A stretch of DNA of 15,931 nt. Origin: Hoskinsella mucinilytica. GTDB taxonomy: Bacteria > Bacillota_I > Bacilli_A > Erysipelotrichales > Erysipelotrichaceae. Shown here one piece after another: positions 15,695-15,931 of the stretch. The notes below the pieces were generated by a model. The model worked only from the letters and a program-made list of their open reading frames with translations, ran no database searches and was not told the origin of the DNA. Numbering within the stretch: the stretch's first letter is position 1; every line of letters begins with the position of its first letter. The stretch lies in NCBI RefSeq assembly GCF_045223415.1, contig NZ_JBEQZJ010000062.1, positions 1 through 15,931 on the forward strand, written 5' to 3'. A program made the translations under genes and the position numbers.

Positions 15695-15714
15695 GCTATC
15701 ACCTCGTTAACTAT

Positions 15715-15720
15715 ATTATA
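15715..15720 (-). promoter_or_regulatory. -10 box of the regulator gene
   Basis: A perfect TATAAT on the minus strand lies 20 bp upstream of the regulator start codon. At a 17-bp spacing the -35 region reads TTCTTT, which is poor, so the promoter is weak or needs help. A start near 15708 would leave a leader of only about 13 nt that still contains the ribosome-binding site. Confidence 0.45.
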
Positions 15721-15778
15721 CATAAGTTGAAGCTATGAAAGAAATAGTTTTGTCATAATTATTGAATTTTTAAACTTG

Positions 15779-15792
15779 TGTAAGCGATTCGC
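15779..15792 (-). promoter_or_regulatory. cre-like site upstream of the regulator gene
   Basis: On the minus strand, GCGAATCGCTTACA matches the cre consensus at 11 of 14 positions, with the right eleven exact. Allowing one inserted base in the left arm improves the match. It lies about 60 bp upstream of the regulator -10 box and could also serve the divergent promoter at the right edge. Confidence 0.35.
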
Positions 15793-15816
15793 AAAGACAG
15801 TAAAAAAAGGGAATTC

Positions 15817-15878
15817 CTATTTTATAATAAAAAAGTCTATTAAAGTCTTGCAAAAAAAGGTAATAGACATTAAAATAG
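15817..15878. repeat. Two-part inverted repeat at the right edge
   Basis: CTATTTTA (15817-15824) and GTCTATTA (15835-15842) on the left are matched by their exact complements TAATAGAC (15861-15868) and TAAAATAG (15871-15878) on the right. The inner pair encloses 18 nt. The gap between the two left units is 10 nt but between the right units 2 nt, so this is better read as paired protein-binding sites than as one RNA hairpin. It overlaps a promoter. Confidence 0.6.
15848..15876 (+). promoter_or_regulatory. Promoter reading out of the window
   Basis: There is a -35 TTGCAA at 15848-15853, a 17-nt spacer and a -10 TAAAAT at 15871-15876. The right half of the inverted repeat lies in the spacer and -10 box. 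The gene it drives would start beyond the window, divergent from the AraC-family regulator. Confidence 0.45.
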
Positions 15879-15931
15879 TAACTGTTATATGTTTGTGATG
15901 CTTTTTTATTTATATATATTTATTTACAATC

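Overview
The window is about 16 kb from a low-GC Bacillota genome. The evidence for this is AT-rich DNA, strong AGGAGG ribosome-binding sites, canonical sigma-A promoters, CcpA-type cre sites and a Gram-positive cell-wall-anchored enzyme. Gene content and style fit a gut commensal, perhaps of the Erysipelotrichia. That placement is an inference, because no rRNA or other marker gene is present. All main genes are sugar- or glycan-utilisation genes.

Layout. Positions 1-214 hold the 3' end of an unidentified gene, possibly frameshifted, and a weak terminator. Positions 281-4775 form a compact sucrose operon: a promoter with a cre-like site and a palindromic operator, then a IIBCA sucrose PTS transporter, a GH32 sucrose-6-phosphate hydrolase and a PfkB-family fructokinase, closed by a strong terminator. 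Positions 4841-10828 hold a single very large gene for a secreted, wall-anchored GH101 endo-alpha-N-acetylgalactosaminidase of 1934 residues. It has its own cre site and terminator. Positions 10844-14826 form a two-gene operon of a GPH-family (MelB-like) symporter overlapping a GH36 alpha-galactosidase. It is preceded by a 21-bp direct repeat, an extended -10 promoter and a cre-like palindrome. An AraC-family regulator (14825-15694, minus strand) converges on this operon and shares its terminator. The right edge carries another cre-like site and a two-part inverted repeat that overlaps a good promoter reading out of the window.

How it works together. The sucrose operon imports and phosphorylates sucrose, cleaves sucrose-6-P to glucose-6-P and fructose, and phosphorylates the fructose. 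The symporter and alpha-galactosidase would import melibiose or raffinose-type alpha-galactosides and release galactose. Raffinose would leave sucrose in the cytoplasm, which links the two operons functionally. The surface GH101 enzyme would release the core-1 disaccharide Gal-beta-1,3-GalNAc from mucin-type O-glycans. No importer or phosphorylase for that disaccharide is visible here. A cre-like site at each of the four transcription units suggests that the whole region is under carbon catabolite control. I found no CRISPR array, transposase, tRNA or rRNA.
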